Shown here in pieces: positions 17,314-24,768 of a stretch of 64,000 nt of DNA. Below the pieces are notes generated by a model. That model did no database searches and had not been told where the DNA came from. It worked only from the letters and a program-made list of their open reading frames with translations. Both the position numbers and the translations under genes were made by a program. This DNA comes from Pseudomonas knackmussii B13 (lineage in GTDB: Bacteria; Pseudomonadota; Gammaproteobacteria; Pseudomonadales; Pseudomonadaceae). The stretch is from NCBI RefSeq assembly GCF_000689415.1, contig NZ_HG322950.1, positions 992,001-1,056,000 of the forward strand, read 5' to 3'. Numbering within the stretch: position 1 is the first letter of the stretch; every line of letters begins with the position of its first letter.

Positions 17314-17340
17314 AAACGGCGCCCAGACGGGCGCCGTTTT
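17314..17340 (+). terminator. Rho-independent terminator after phoH-like gene
   Basis: AAACGGCGCCC and GGGCGCCGTTT form a perfect 11-bp stem with an AGAC loop, ending in TTTT. The symmetric A-run and T-run allow termination from either direction. Confidence 0.85.
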
Positions 17341-17355
17341 CATCGGCGAGCATAG

Positions 17356-17383
17356 GGCGTACAACCGTTAGCGGTTGTACGCC
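17356..17383. repeat. GGCGTAC/GTACGCC palindromic repeat
   Basis: GGCGTACAACC and GGTTGTACGCC form a perfect 11-bp stem with a 6-nt loop. Related units lie at 17479-17505 (12-bp stem) and 36256-36284. This is a small intergenic repeat family distinct from the GTAGGAGCGAGC family. Confidence 0.8.
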
Positions 17384-17478
17384 GCCTCACCTGGCGCATC
17401 GCCAACTCCGTGTCCGAATTTGGCGGTTTCGACAACGCCAGGTTTGGCCCCGGGGCGAGCCGGCAACCATGGCCAATC

Positions 17479-17505
17479 GGCGTATAACGCGGAGCGTTAT
17501 ACGCC
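17479..17505. repeat. GGCGTATAAC/GTTATACGCC palindromic repeat
   Basis: GGCGTATAACGC and GCGTTATACGCC form a perfect 12-bp stem with a 3-nt GGA loop. It is a second copy of the palindrome at 17356-17383. The remainder of the 17272-17638 gap, outside these repeats and the phoH terminators, holds only the moaC leader. Confidence 0.8.
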
Positions 17506-17638
17506 CTACGCCGGACCCACCCGCCGTACCTCTTTTTGTATACAATCGCTCCCCCCGACACGCCGTCTGCCGAACACCCGGCGAGCCGTCCGGGGCGTAC
17601 ACTTGTCCGCATCGCCTGATTTTCCCCGGAGATTTTCC

Positions 17639-18115
17639 TTGCTCACCCATCTCGATTCCCAGGGCCGCGCCAACATGGTCGACGTCACCGACAAGGCGGT
17701 GACCTCCCGTGAGGCCGTGGCCGAAGCGCGGGTGCGCATGCGCCCGGAAACCTTGCGCCTGATCCAGGACGGCGGCCATCCCAAGGGCGACGTCTTCGCC
17801 GTGGCGCGCATCGCCGGCATCCAGGCGGCGAAGAAGACCCACGAACTCATTCCGCTGTGCCACCCGTTGCTGCTCACCAGCGTGAAGGTCGAGCTGAGCG
17901 CGGAAGGCGAAGACACCGTGCGCATCGAGGCGCGTTGCAAGCTGGCCGGGCAGACCGGCGTGGAGATGGAAGCACTGACCGCCGCCAGCGTTGCCGCGCT
18001 GACCATCTACGACATGTGCAAGGCCGTGGACAAAGGCATGACCATCGAGAACGTGCGCCTGCTGGAGAAGCTCGGCGGCAAGAGCGGCCACTACCGCGCG
18101 GAGGATGCGCAATGA
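17639..18115 (+). CDS. moaC: Cyclic pyranopterin monophosphate synthase MoaC
   Basis: MoaC converts the MoaA product to cyclic pyranopterin monophosphate, the second step of molybdenum cofactor synthesis. The 158-aa protein starts at a TTG (17639) with a CCGGAGA ribosome site 6 nt upstream, giving the family N-terminus LTHLDSQGRANMVDVTDK. KKTHELIPLCHPLLLT and the C-terminal AVDKGMTIENVRLLEKLGG carry the catalytic lysines. The open frame continues upstream through repeats, but homology stops at this TTG. The stop overlaps moaD (ATGA). Confidence 0.93.
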   Translation: MLTHLDSQGRANMVDVTDKAVTSREAVAEARVRMRPETLRLIQDGGHPKGDVFAVARIAGIQAAKKTHELIPLCHPLLLTSVKVELSAEGEDTVRIEARCKLAGQTGVEMEALTAASVAALTIYDMCKAVDKGMTIENVRLLEKLGGKSGHYRAEDAQ

Positions 18116-18360
18116 TCCGCGTGCAGTACTTCGCCCGTTACCGCGAAGCCCTCGGCCTGGAGGGCGAACAGCTGGCCTGGGACCCGGCCTTCGCCCGCCT
18201 CGACGACCTGCGTTCGCGCCTGCTCGAACGTGGCGGCGTCTGGCAGGTGCTGGCCGAACAGAACCTGATGTGCGCGCGCAACCAGGAACTCTGCTCCCTC
18301 GAAGAAGCCCTCGCCGACGGCGACGAAGTGGCCTTCTTCCCCACCGTGACCGGAGGCTGA
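18112..18360 (+). CDS. moaD: Molybdopterin synthase sulfur carrier subunit MoaD
   Basis: MoaD is the small, ubiquitin-fold subunit that carries sulfur as a C-terminal thiocarboxylate to build the dithiolene of molybdopterin. The 82-aa product ends in FFPTVTGG; the terminal Gly-Gly is the site of thiocarboxylation. It overlaps moaC by 4 nt and is 4 nt from moaE. Confidence 0.93.
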   Translation: MIRVQYFARYREALGLEGEQLAWDPAFARLDDLRSRLLERGGVWQVLAEQNLMCARNQELCSLEEALADGDEVAFFPTVTGG

Positions 18361-18364
18361 GCTC

Positions 18365-18817
18365 ATGGCGATCCGCGTGCAGGAAGCGCCTTTCGATCCG
18401 GGCGTGGAACTCAATGCCGTGCATGCGGCGAACGTCGGCGTCGGCGCAGTGGTCGGCTTCGTCGGCTACGTGCGTGACTTCAATGAAGGCCGCGAAGTCG
18501 GCGGCATGTTCCTCGAGCACTACCCGGGCATGACCGAGAAAGCCCTGGAGAAGATCGCCGCCGAGGCCGAGCAGCGCTGGCCGCTGCTGCGCATCGAGAT
18601 CCTGCACCGCATCGGCCGCCTGGAGCCGGGCCAACCGATCGTCTTCGTCGGCACCGCCAGCGCCCACCGCCAGGCGGCGTTCGACGCCTGCAACTTCATC
18701 ATGGATTACCTCAAGACCCGCGCGCCCTTCTGGAAGAAGGAAGACACCGCCGAAGGCCCGCGCTGGGTCGAAGGCCGCTGCAGCGACCAGGACGCCGCCG
18801 AGCGCTGGAAGACCTGA
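18365..18817 (+). CDS. moaE: Molybdopterin synthase catalytic subunit MoaE
   Basis: MoaE is the large subunit of molybdopterin synthase and converts cyclic pyranopterin monophosphate to molybdopterin using two MoaD thiocarboxylates. The 150-aa product contains PIVFVGTASAHRQAAFDACN, then DYLKTRAPFWKKE with the conserved active-site lysines near residues 118-125. Length is typical. A 105-bp gap with GC-rich inverted sequences separates it from moaB. Confidence 0.94.
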   Translation: MAIRVQEAPFDPGVELNAVHAANVGVGAVVGFVGYVRDFNEGREVGGMFLEHYPGMTEKALEKIAAEAEQRWPLLRIEILHRIGRLEPGQPIVFVGTASAHRQAAFDACNFIMDYLKTRAPFWKKEDTAEGPRWVEGRCSDQDAAERWKT

Positions 18818-18922
18818 CCGGCATCCCCCGCCTGGATCGGCGGGCTACCTCTTCCGGGGAATGGGCCGCTGCCGTCTGGCGGCGCAGGCTGGGCGGCATC
18901 CCAACCTTCCCCGGAGGCAACC

Positions 18923-19492
18923 ATGAGCCACCTGGCCGCGCAGGACTTCCAGCGCCTGCGGATAGCGGTGCTGACCATCAGCGATAGCCGCACCCTCGAC
19001 ACCGACGATTCCGGCCGCACCCTGGCCGAGGCGCTGCAGGCAGCCGGCCATGTGCTGGCGGCGCGGCGCCTGGTGTCCGACGACATCTTCCAGATCCGCG
19101 CCGCGATTTCGGCCTGGATCGCCGACCCGGACATCCAGGTCTGCCTGCTTACCGGCGGCACCGGGTTCACCGAGCGGGACAACACCCCGCAGGCCGTCGA
19201 GCCGCTGCTGGTTCGGCGTGTTGACGGTTTCGGCGAGCTGTTCCGCCAGGTCTCGCAAGCCGAGATCGGCGCTTCCACCCTGCAGTCGCGGGCGCTCGCC
19301 GGCATCAGCAACGGCACCCTGGTCTGCTGCCTGCCCGGCTCGCCCGGCGCCTGCCGCACCGCCTGGGAGCGGATACTCCGGGAGCAGCTCGACAGCCGCA
19401 CGCGCCCCTGCAATTTCGTCCCGCACCTGAAGGTCTCGCTGAAGCAAACAGGAGGCTGCGGCGGTGCCTGTGCCTGCGGCAGTCGTTCATGA
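18923..19492 (+). CDS. moaB: Molybdenum cofactor protein MoaB (MogA-like adenylyltransferase)
   Basis: MoaB/MogA-fold proteins adenylylate molybdopterin before metal insertion. The 189-aa product starts MSHLAAQDFQRLRIAVLTIS after GGAGGCAACC and contains CLLTGGTGFTERDNTP, the conserved nucleotide/pterin-binding loop, and LPGSPGACRTAWE. The C-terminus is Cys/Gly-rich (GGCGGACACG), an extension beyond the core fold. It overlaps moeA by 4 nt (ATGA). Confidence 0.9.
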   Translation: MSHLAAQDFQRLRIAVLTISDSRTLDTDDSGRTLAEALQAAGHVLAARRLVSDDIFQIRAAISAWIADPDIQVCLLTGGTGFTERDNTPQAVEPLLVRRVDGFGELFRQVSQAEIGASTLQSRALAGISNGTLVCCLPGSPGACRTAWERILREQLDSRTRPCNFVPHLKVSLKQTGGCGGACACGSRS

Positions 19493-20712
19493 GCGGCTGC
19501 GGATGCGCCAGCGGCGGGTTGCTGCCGGTGGAACTGGCGCTGGAGGCCTTGCTGGCGCGGGTGCCGGCGGCTCCCCCGGTGGAGTCGGTCGGTCTGGACC
19601 AGGCCATGGGCCGGGTGCTGGCAGAAGACATTCGCGCGCCGGCCGACCTGCCGGCCTGGGACAACAGCGCCATGGACGGCTATGCCCTGCGCGCCGAGGA
19701 CGCCCGCGTGCCCCGCACGGCGTTGTCGCTGGCCGGCAGCCTGGCGGCCGGCCAGTCCCGGCGCAAGCCGTTGCAGCCCGGCCAGGCACTGCGCATCTTC
19801 ACCGGCGCGCCCCTGCCGCCAGGCGCGGATACCGTGATTGCCCAGGAAGATTGTCAGCTCGATGGCGAGTGGGTGGTGCTGCCGGCCGTGCGCCAGGGCA
19901 GCCACGTGCGGCGGCGGGGCGAGGAAATGCGCCAGGGCGATTGCCTGCTGCGCCGCGGCACCCGCCTGCGCGCCCAGGAGATCGGCCTGCTCGCCAGCAT
20001 CGGCCTGGCGCGGGTGCCGGTTCACCGTCGCCTGCGCGTCTGTCTGCTCAGCAGCGGTGACGAACTGCGCGCGCCTGGCGAGGCGCTGGCGGCCGGGCAG
20101 ATTCACGACGTCAATCGGTTCAGCCTCGGAGCGCTCATTCGCGGCTGGGGCATGGAGCTGCATGACTATGGCGTGCTGGCCGACACCCTGGCGGCCAGCC
20201 GCGATGCCCTAAGCCTGGCAGCCTCCGAATGGGACCTGCTGATCACCAGCGGCGGCGTCTCCGTCGGCGAGCGCGACTACCTGAAGCAGGCGGTGCGCGA
20301 GCTGGGCGAGCTGCACCTGTGGCGGATAGCCATGCAGCCGGGCAAGCCACTCGCCTTCGGGCAGGTGGCCGGCAAACCCTGGCTCGGCTTGCCAGGCAAC
20401 CCGGCAGCGGCTTTCGTCACGGCGCTGGTGCTGGCGCGGCCGTTCCTCTGGGCGGCGCAGGGACGACCCGAGTCCGAAGTGCAGGCGCTGTCGTTGCCAG
20501 CGGGCTTCGCCTGGCCCCAGGCCAACCCGCGCCGACAGTACCTGCGCGCGCGGCTCGAGGCAGATGGGCAAGTGCACATCCATGCGCAGCAAGGCTCGGC
20601 AATGCTGCGTGCCGCGAGTTGGGCCAACGGCCTGGCTGTGGTCGAGGCGGGCCGGACGCTGGAGGAGGGCGAGGCGGTGGAGTTTCTGCCTTTTGGCGAG
20701 TTGATGGGCTGA
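19489..20712 (+). CDS. moeA: Molybdopterin molybdenumtransferase MoeA
   Basis: MoeA inserts molybdate into adenylated molybdopterin, forming the mature cofactor. The 407-aa product has the family start MGRVLAEDI, PAWDNSAMDGYAL, the MoCF fold with LLITSGGVSVGERDY, then KPLAFGQV and GLPGNPAAAF. A Cys/Gly N-terminus (MSGCGCASGG) echoes the moaB C-terminus. It ends just before a REP pair, across which narL runs in the opposite direction. Confidence 0.94.
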   Translation: MSGCGCASGGLLPVELALEALLARVPAAPPVESVGLDQAMGRVLAEDIRAPADLPAWDNSAMDGYALRAEDARVPRTALSLAGSLAAGQSRRKPLQPGQALRIFTGAPLPPGADTVIAQEDCQLDGEWVVLPAVRQGSHVRRRGEEMRQGDCLLRRGTRLRAQEIGLLASIGLARVPVHRRLRVCLLSSGDELRAPGEALAAGQIHDVNRFSLGALIRGWGMELHDYGVLADTLAASRDALSLAASEWDLLITSGGVSVGERDYLKQAVRELGELHLWRIAMQPGKPLAFGQVAGKPWLGLPGNPAAAFVTALVLARPFLWAAQGRPESEVQALSLPAGFAWPQANPRRQYLRARLEADGQVHIHAQQGSAMLRAASWANGLAVVEAGRTLEEGEAVEFLPFGELMG

Positions 20713-20719
20713 GCTGCCC

Positions 20720-20768
20720 GTTCGCGAGCAAGCTCGCTCCTGCCGTAGGAGCAAGCTTGCTCGCGAAC
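20720..20768. repeat. Back-to-back REP pair between moeA and narL
   Basis: Two nearly complementary 22-24-nt units of the GTTCGCGAGCAAGCTCGCTCC family are separated by only a few bases, making a roughly 49-bp near-palindrome. It lies between convergent genes moeA and narL and is well placed to stop transcription from both sides. Confidence 0.9.
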
Positions 20769-20788
20769 CCTTCCAGACCGCGGAGCCC

Positions 20789-21442
20789 TCAGACCAATTG
20801 ATTTTCCACCGCCCACACGGCGGCCTCGACCCGCGAGCGCATGCCCAGCTTGTGCAGCACGCGCTTGACGTGGACCTTCACCGTGCCCTCGGTGATGTCC
20901 AGCTTGCGCGCGATCATCTTGTTGCTGTAGCCCTGGGCCAGCTGGCGCAGGATCTGCCGCTCGCGTTCGGTCAGTTCGTCGATCCGCCTTGGCTGGTCGC
21001 CGCCGCGCAGTGCCTGGGCCAGCACCTGGGCCAGTTGCGGGCTGACGCTGAGCTGCCCGGTGGCGGCCTGGCGGATGTGTTCGAGCAGGCGTTCGGGTTC
21101 CATGTCCTTGAGCAGGTAGCCGTCGGCGCCGGCGCGCAGCACGCTCAGCACGTCGCCGCGATCGTCGGAGACGGTGAACACGACGATGCGCGCATCCACG
21201 CCGCGCTCGCGCAATGCGCGGAGGGTCTGCAGGCCGTTCATGCCCTTCATGTTGAGGTCGAGCAGGATCATGTCCGGGTCCAGCTCGGCGGACAGCCGCA
21301 GCGCCTCTTCGCCGTCGCCGGCCTCGCCGACCACGCAGAGGTCGTCCTCGAACTCCAGCAACTGGGTCACGCCGCGGCGCATCATCGGGTGATCGTCGAC
21401 CAGCAGGATGCGGGCTTGCTCGGCGGGGCTGCTGGGCATCAT
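20789..21442 (-). CDS. narL: Nitrate/nitrite response regulator NarL
   Basis: NarL is the DNA-binding partner of NarX and activates the nitrate reductase operon in the presence of nitrate. The 217-aa product has a receiver domain with acidic D16/D17, phosphoacceptor D62 in MILLDLNMKGMNG and lysine in GYLLKDMEPE. A LuxR-type helix-turn-helix follows: ELTERERQILRQLAQG and ITEGTVKVHVKRVLHKLG. It overlaps narX by 4 nt. A 7-2-7 NarL site lies upstream of narK1 within the same locus. Confidence 0.95.
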   Translation of the reverse strand: MMPSSPAEQARILLVDDHPMMRRGVTQLLEFEDDLCVVGEAGDGEEALRLSAELDPDMILLDLNMKGMNGLQTLRALRERGVDARIVVFTVSDDRGDVLSVLRAGADGYLLKDMEPERLLEHIRQAATGQLSVSPQLAQVLAQALRGGDQPRRIDELTERERQILRQLAQGYSNKMIARKLDITEGTVKVHVKRVLHKLGMRSRVEAAVWAVENQLV

Positions 21443-23292
21443 GGCGTGGGCTCCTGGGATGGCGAGTCGGAAAGGGGATGTGGACGAAACTGCAGGCTCA
21501 CCCGGGTGCCGCGCGGCGAGCGAGAGGCGATCTCGAAGCGGGCGCCGAGGGTCTGGCTGCGTTCGCGCATGATGCTAAGGCCGTAATGGCCTCCTCGGCT
21601 CTGCGCTGGATCAAGACCGACGCCGTCGTCCTCGATGCAGACCTCCACCAGACCCGCGCCGATTTCCTCCAGGGCGACCCGCGCCCGCCCGGCCCGTGCG
21701 TGTCGCAGCACGTTGGAGAGCGCCTCGCGGACGATCTGCAGAATGTGGATTTCCTCGTTGGGGTCGAGCGGCACGTGGGCCAGGCGATTGTCCAGTTCGA
21801 TGGCCAGCCCGCCGCGCTCGGCGAACTCCTCCACCGTCTTCGCCAGGGCGGCTTCCAGGCTGGCCTGCTCCAGGCTCAGGCGGAAGGTGGTGAGCAGCTC
21901 GCGCAGCTGGCGGTAGGCGGCGTTGAGCCCTTCGCGCAGTTCGTCCAGGGTCGCGTCGATCTTCTCCGCCGGCGCGTCGCGCTTGAGCTGCGTGCCCAGC
22001 CGGCTGACCTGGATCTTCAGGTACGACAGCGCCTGCGCCAGTGAGTCGTGCAGTTCGCGGGCGATGGTACCGCGCTCGGCGAACAGCGCCAGGCGGCTCT
22101 CCTGTTCGCGCTGCAGCGGCAGGGCGAAGCTGCGCGCGAGGGTGTCGCAGAAGGCCTCGACGAACTGCCGCTGCCAGGGGGCCGGATGGCTGTCGGGCAG
22201 CTCGACGAAGAGCTCGCCGAAATGGTGTCCGCCGCTGGCCAGCGGCAGCCGCAACATCGCGCCCGGACTTTCGCCGCAGGCCTGGCTGCGACACTCGGCG
22301 CAGGCCCCCGGTTGGCAGAAGGCCGGCGGCGTCGTGCCGGTGGTCAGCGAGCGATAGGCGCGCTCGGCACCGTCCTTGTTCAGGCACAGGGTCACCCGTC
22401 CGGCCTGGAGCACCTGTTCCAGCTGGTCGAGCAGCGGATGCAGGCTGCGCGGCTCGTACGGGTCCTGGCCGAGCCGGCGGGCGCAGGCATAAAGCAGTTC
22501 GAGGCGCTGGTGGCTGTGGGAGAGGGCGCGGGTCTTGTCCGCCACCCGCGCCTCCAGGTCGCCGTACATGCCTTGCAGTTCCTCGGCCATGCGGTTGAAG
22601 CGTTCCCCCAGCTGGCTCAGTTCGTCCTCGCCGCTGTAGCCGACCCGCGCATCCAGCTCGCCGCGTCCCAGGCGGCGGGCGATGCCAGTGAGCTCGCGCA
22701 GCGGGCCGACCACGTGGTAGCTGAGGTCGTAGAGCGTGACGAAGACCAGCAGCAGGCTGAGGAACAGGCACAGGCCCTGCACCGTGCTGAGCATCTGCGA
22801 GCGCTGTTCGGCGTTGTGCTGCAGGGTGCCGACGAAGGCATCGATATGGCCGACGAAGGCGTCGAGGGTATCCAGCACCGGCGTTCCGGTACCGTCCAGG
22901 CTGGCCAGCTCCCGGCGCAGCTGGGCATGTTGCCGGCGCAGCGGGTCATCCGCTCCCGTGCGTTGCAGCAGGTGGCCGACTTCGCTGCTTTCCAGGCGCG
23001 CAGCCAGGGTCCGGTGCAGTGCCTGGCGGCCGCTTTCGCTCGGCTCCAGGGCCAGGCGATAGGTGAGCATGCGCAGCGAGCCGGCCTGGTTGATCACCGC
23101 GGCGTCCTGGTGGGCGTAGTCGGCGAACAGCAGGGCGCTGAACATGCCGATCAGCGCCAGCGACACCAGCAGCGTGAGGTAGCAGCCAAAGCGCAGGACG
23201 ATGGACTGGCGCAGCGTCTGGCGTTTTGGCGCGTCACTACCTCCAAAGATCCGCTCCTGCGCGAGAGTGTCCGAAGCTTGGCTTGGAATCAT
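21439..23292 (-). CDS. narX: Nitrate/nitrite sensor histidine kinase NarX
   Basis: NarX senses periplasmic nitrate/nitrite and phosphorylates NarL. The 617-aa protein has TM1 (about 33-57), the ligand P-box INQAGSLRMLTYRL (67-80), TM2 (about 172-190), a HAMP linker, a central module with four cysteines (C326, C331, C334, C339), a HisKA_3 domain with H415 in RELHDSLAQ, and an HATPase with ALSNVLRHARAG and IEDDGVGLDPA. The ATG at 23292 lacks a clear ribosome site. It is divergent from narK1 over 174 bp. Confidence 0.95.
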   Translation of the reverse strand: MIPSQASDTLAQERIFGGSDAPKRQTLRQSIVLRFGCYLTLLVSLALIGMFSALLFADYAHQDAAVINQAGSLRMLTYRLALEPSESGRQALHRTLAARLESSEVGHLLQRTGADDPLRRQHAQLRRELASLDGTGTPVLDTLDAFVGHIDAFVGTLQHNAEQRSQMLSTVQGLCLFLSLLLVFVTLYDLSYHVVGPLRELTGIARRLGRGELDARVGYSGEDELSQLGERFNRMAEELQGMYGDLEARVADKTRALSHSHQRLELLYACARRLGQDPYEPRSLHPLLDQLEQVLQAGRVTLCLNKDGAERAYRSLTTGTTPPAFCQPGACAECRSQACGESPGAMLRLPLASGGHHFGELFVELPDSHPAPWQRQFVEAFCDTLARSFALPLQREQESRLALFAERGTIARELHDSLAQALSYLKIQVSRLGTQLKRDAPAEKIDATLDELREGLNAAYRQLRELLTTFRLSLEQASLEAALAKTVEEFAERGGLAIELDNRLAHVPLDPNEEIHILQIVREALSNVLRHARAGRARVALEEIGAGLVEVCIEDDGVGLDPAQSRGGHYGLSIMRERSQTLGARFEIASRSPRGTRVSLQFRPHPLSDSPSQEPTP

Positions 23293-23337
23293 TTAAAAAG
23301 TCTTTATTAACAATGGTTTGCGTGTTTTTCGGGTGAA

Positions 23338-23353
23338 TACCTCGATGGAGGTA
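23338..23353. promoter_or_regulatory. NarL 7-2-7 inverted heptamer site
   Basis: TACCTCG-AT-GGAGGTA fits the NarL arrangement of two inverted heptamers (TACYNMT type) spaced by 2 bp. It is centred about 52 bp upstream of the ANR box, between divergent narX and narK1, and could serve both promoters. Confidence 0.75.
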
Positions 23354-23390
23354 CCGGCGACCATCAGCGCATGAACGCGCCTTCGGCTCA

Positions 23391-23404
23391 TTGATCGCGG
23401 TCAA
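23391..23404 (+). promoter_or_regulatory. ANR/FNR box of the narK1K2GHJI promoter
   Basis: TTGATCGCGGTCAA matches the TTGAT-N4-ATCAA consensus at 9 of 10 positions. If centred at -41.5, transcription starts near 23439, 28 nt before the narK1 ATG chosen here. This implies activation of the operon by ANR under oxygen limitation. Confidence 0.85.
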
Positions 23405-23466
23405 GAGAGCGGAGGCTGACGCTTCCTAAGGTGCGGCCAACGGCTTTGGGCAAAGGAGCGTCGGCC

Positions 23467-24756
23467 ATGGCTTCCCATCGACAGAAACAGTTCAGCGTGC
23501 TCGGCATGAGCACCCTGGCATTCGCCATGAACTTCGCGGTGTGGACGATGTTTTCCATCATCGGCATCCGCATCAAGGAGGAGCTGGGGCTGTCCGAGGC
23601 GCAGTTCGGTTTCCTGGTCGCCCTGCCGATCCTCACCGGCTCCCTCGCGCGCCTGCCGCTGGGCCTGCTGACCGACCGCTTCGGTGGGCGCCGCGTGTTC
23701 TTCGTCCACATGCTGCTGGTGGCCATCCCGATCTACGGCCTGGCCTTCGCCAGCCAGTACTGGCACTACCTGGCGCTGGGCCTGTTCGTCGGCCTGGCCG
23801 GCGGCTCCTTCGCCGTGGGCATCGCCTACACCTCGGCCTGGTTCGAAAAGGCGCGGCAGGGCACCGCCATGGGCATCTTCGGTGCCGGCAACGCCGGCGC
23901 GGCGATCACCAACCTGGTGGCGCCGCTGATCGTGGTCGGCTTCGGCTGGCGCATGGTGCCGCAGGTCTACTCGCTGGCCATGCTGGCGATGGCGCTGCTG
24001 TTCTGGTGCTGCACCTGGAACGATCCGGCCCACGCCGACGCGGCGGGGCAGGTCCGGCGCAGCCTGAAGCAACAGCTGGCGCCGCTGGGCGAGCTGCGCG
24101 TGTGGCGCTTCGGCCTGTACTACTTCTTTGTCTTCGGCGGCTTCGTCGCCCTGGCCCTGTGGCTGCCCAGGTACTACATCGCCGAGTACGGCCTGGACCT
24201 GAAGACCGCGTCCTTCATCACCATGCTCTTCACCCTGCCGTCAGGGCTGGTACGCGCCCTCGGCGGCTGGTTCAGCGACAGCTACGGCGCCCGCGCGGTG
24301 AACTGGGGCGTGTTCTGGGTGTGCCTGGTCTGCCTGTTCTTCCTCTCCTACCCGCAGACGACCATGACCATCCACGGCATCCGTGGCGACCTGAGCCTCG
24401 GCATCGGCCTGAACGTCTGGCTCTTCACCTTCCTGGTGTTCGTCGTCGGCATCGCCCAGGGCTTCGGCAAGGCCAGCGTGTACCGGATCATCCACGACTA
24501 CTACCCGCAGAACATGGGCACCGTCGGCGGCATGGTCGGGGTCATCGGCGGCCTGGGCGGCTTCTGCCTGCCGATCCTCTTCGGCTACGCCGCCGACCGC
24601 GTCGGCGTGCGCTCCTCCTGTTTCATGCTGCTGTTCGGCCTGACCGTGATCTGCATGGTCTGGATGCACTACGCGATCAAGCAGCAGCGGCGTCTCGACG
24701 GCCGGGCCCGGGTGGCCGACGTCGACGCCGTGTCCGTCGTTTCCAGCCAACCCTGA
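23467..24756 (+). CDS. narK1: Nitrate transporter NarK1 (MFS, NNP family)
   Basis: NarK1 is a nitrate/nitrite porter of the major facilitator superfamily and brings nitrate to the cytoplasmic active site of NarG. The 429-aa product has about 12 membrane helices. NNP signatures include GNAGAAITNL near residue 140 and GGMVGVIGGLGGF near residue 355. I chose the ATG at 23467 (AGGAG 8 nt upstream) over an upstream ATG at 23431, because the latter would lie before the predicted transcription start. It is first in the nar operon. Confidence 0.93.
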   Translation: MASHRQKQFSVLGMSTLAFAMNFAVWTMFSIIGIRIKEELGLSEAQFGFLVALPILTGSLARLPLGLLTDRFGGRRVFFVHMLLVAIPIYGLAFASQYWHYLALGLFVGLAGGSFAVGIAYTSAWFEKARQGTAMGIFGAGNAGAAITNLVAPLIVVGFGWRMVPQVYSLAMLAMALLFWCCTWNDPAHADAAGQVRRSLKQQLAPLGELRVWRFGLYYFFVFGGFVALALWLPRYYIAEYGLDLKTASFITMLFTLPSGLVRALGGWFSDSYGARAVNWGVFWVCLVCLFFLSYPQTTMTIHGIRGDLSLGIGLNVWLFTFLVFVVGIAQGFGKASVYRIIHDYYPQNMGTVGGMVGVIGGLGGFCLPILFGYAADRVGVRSSCFMLLFGLTVICMVWMHYAIKQQRRLDGRARVADVDAVSVVSSQP

Positions 24757-24768
24757 GGGACTGCCGCC

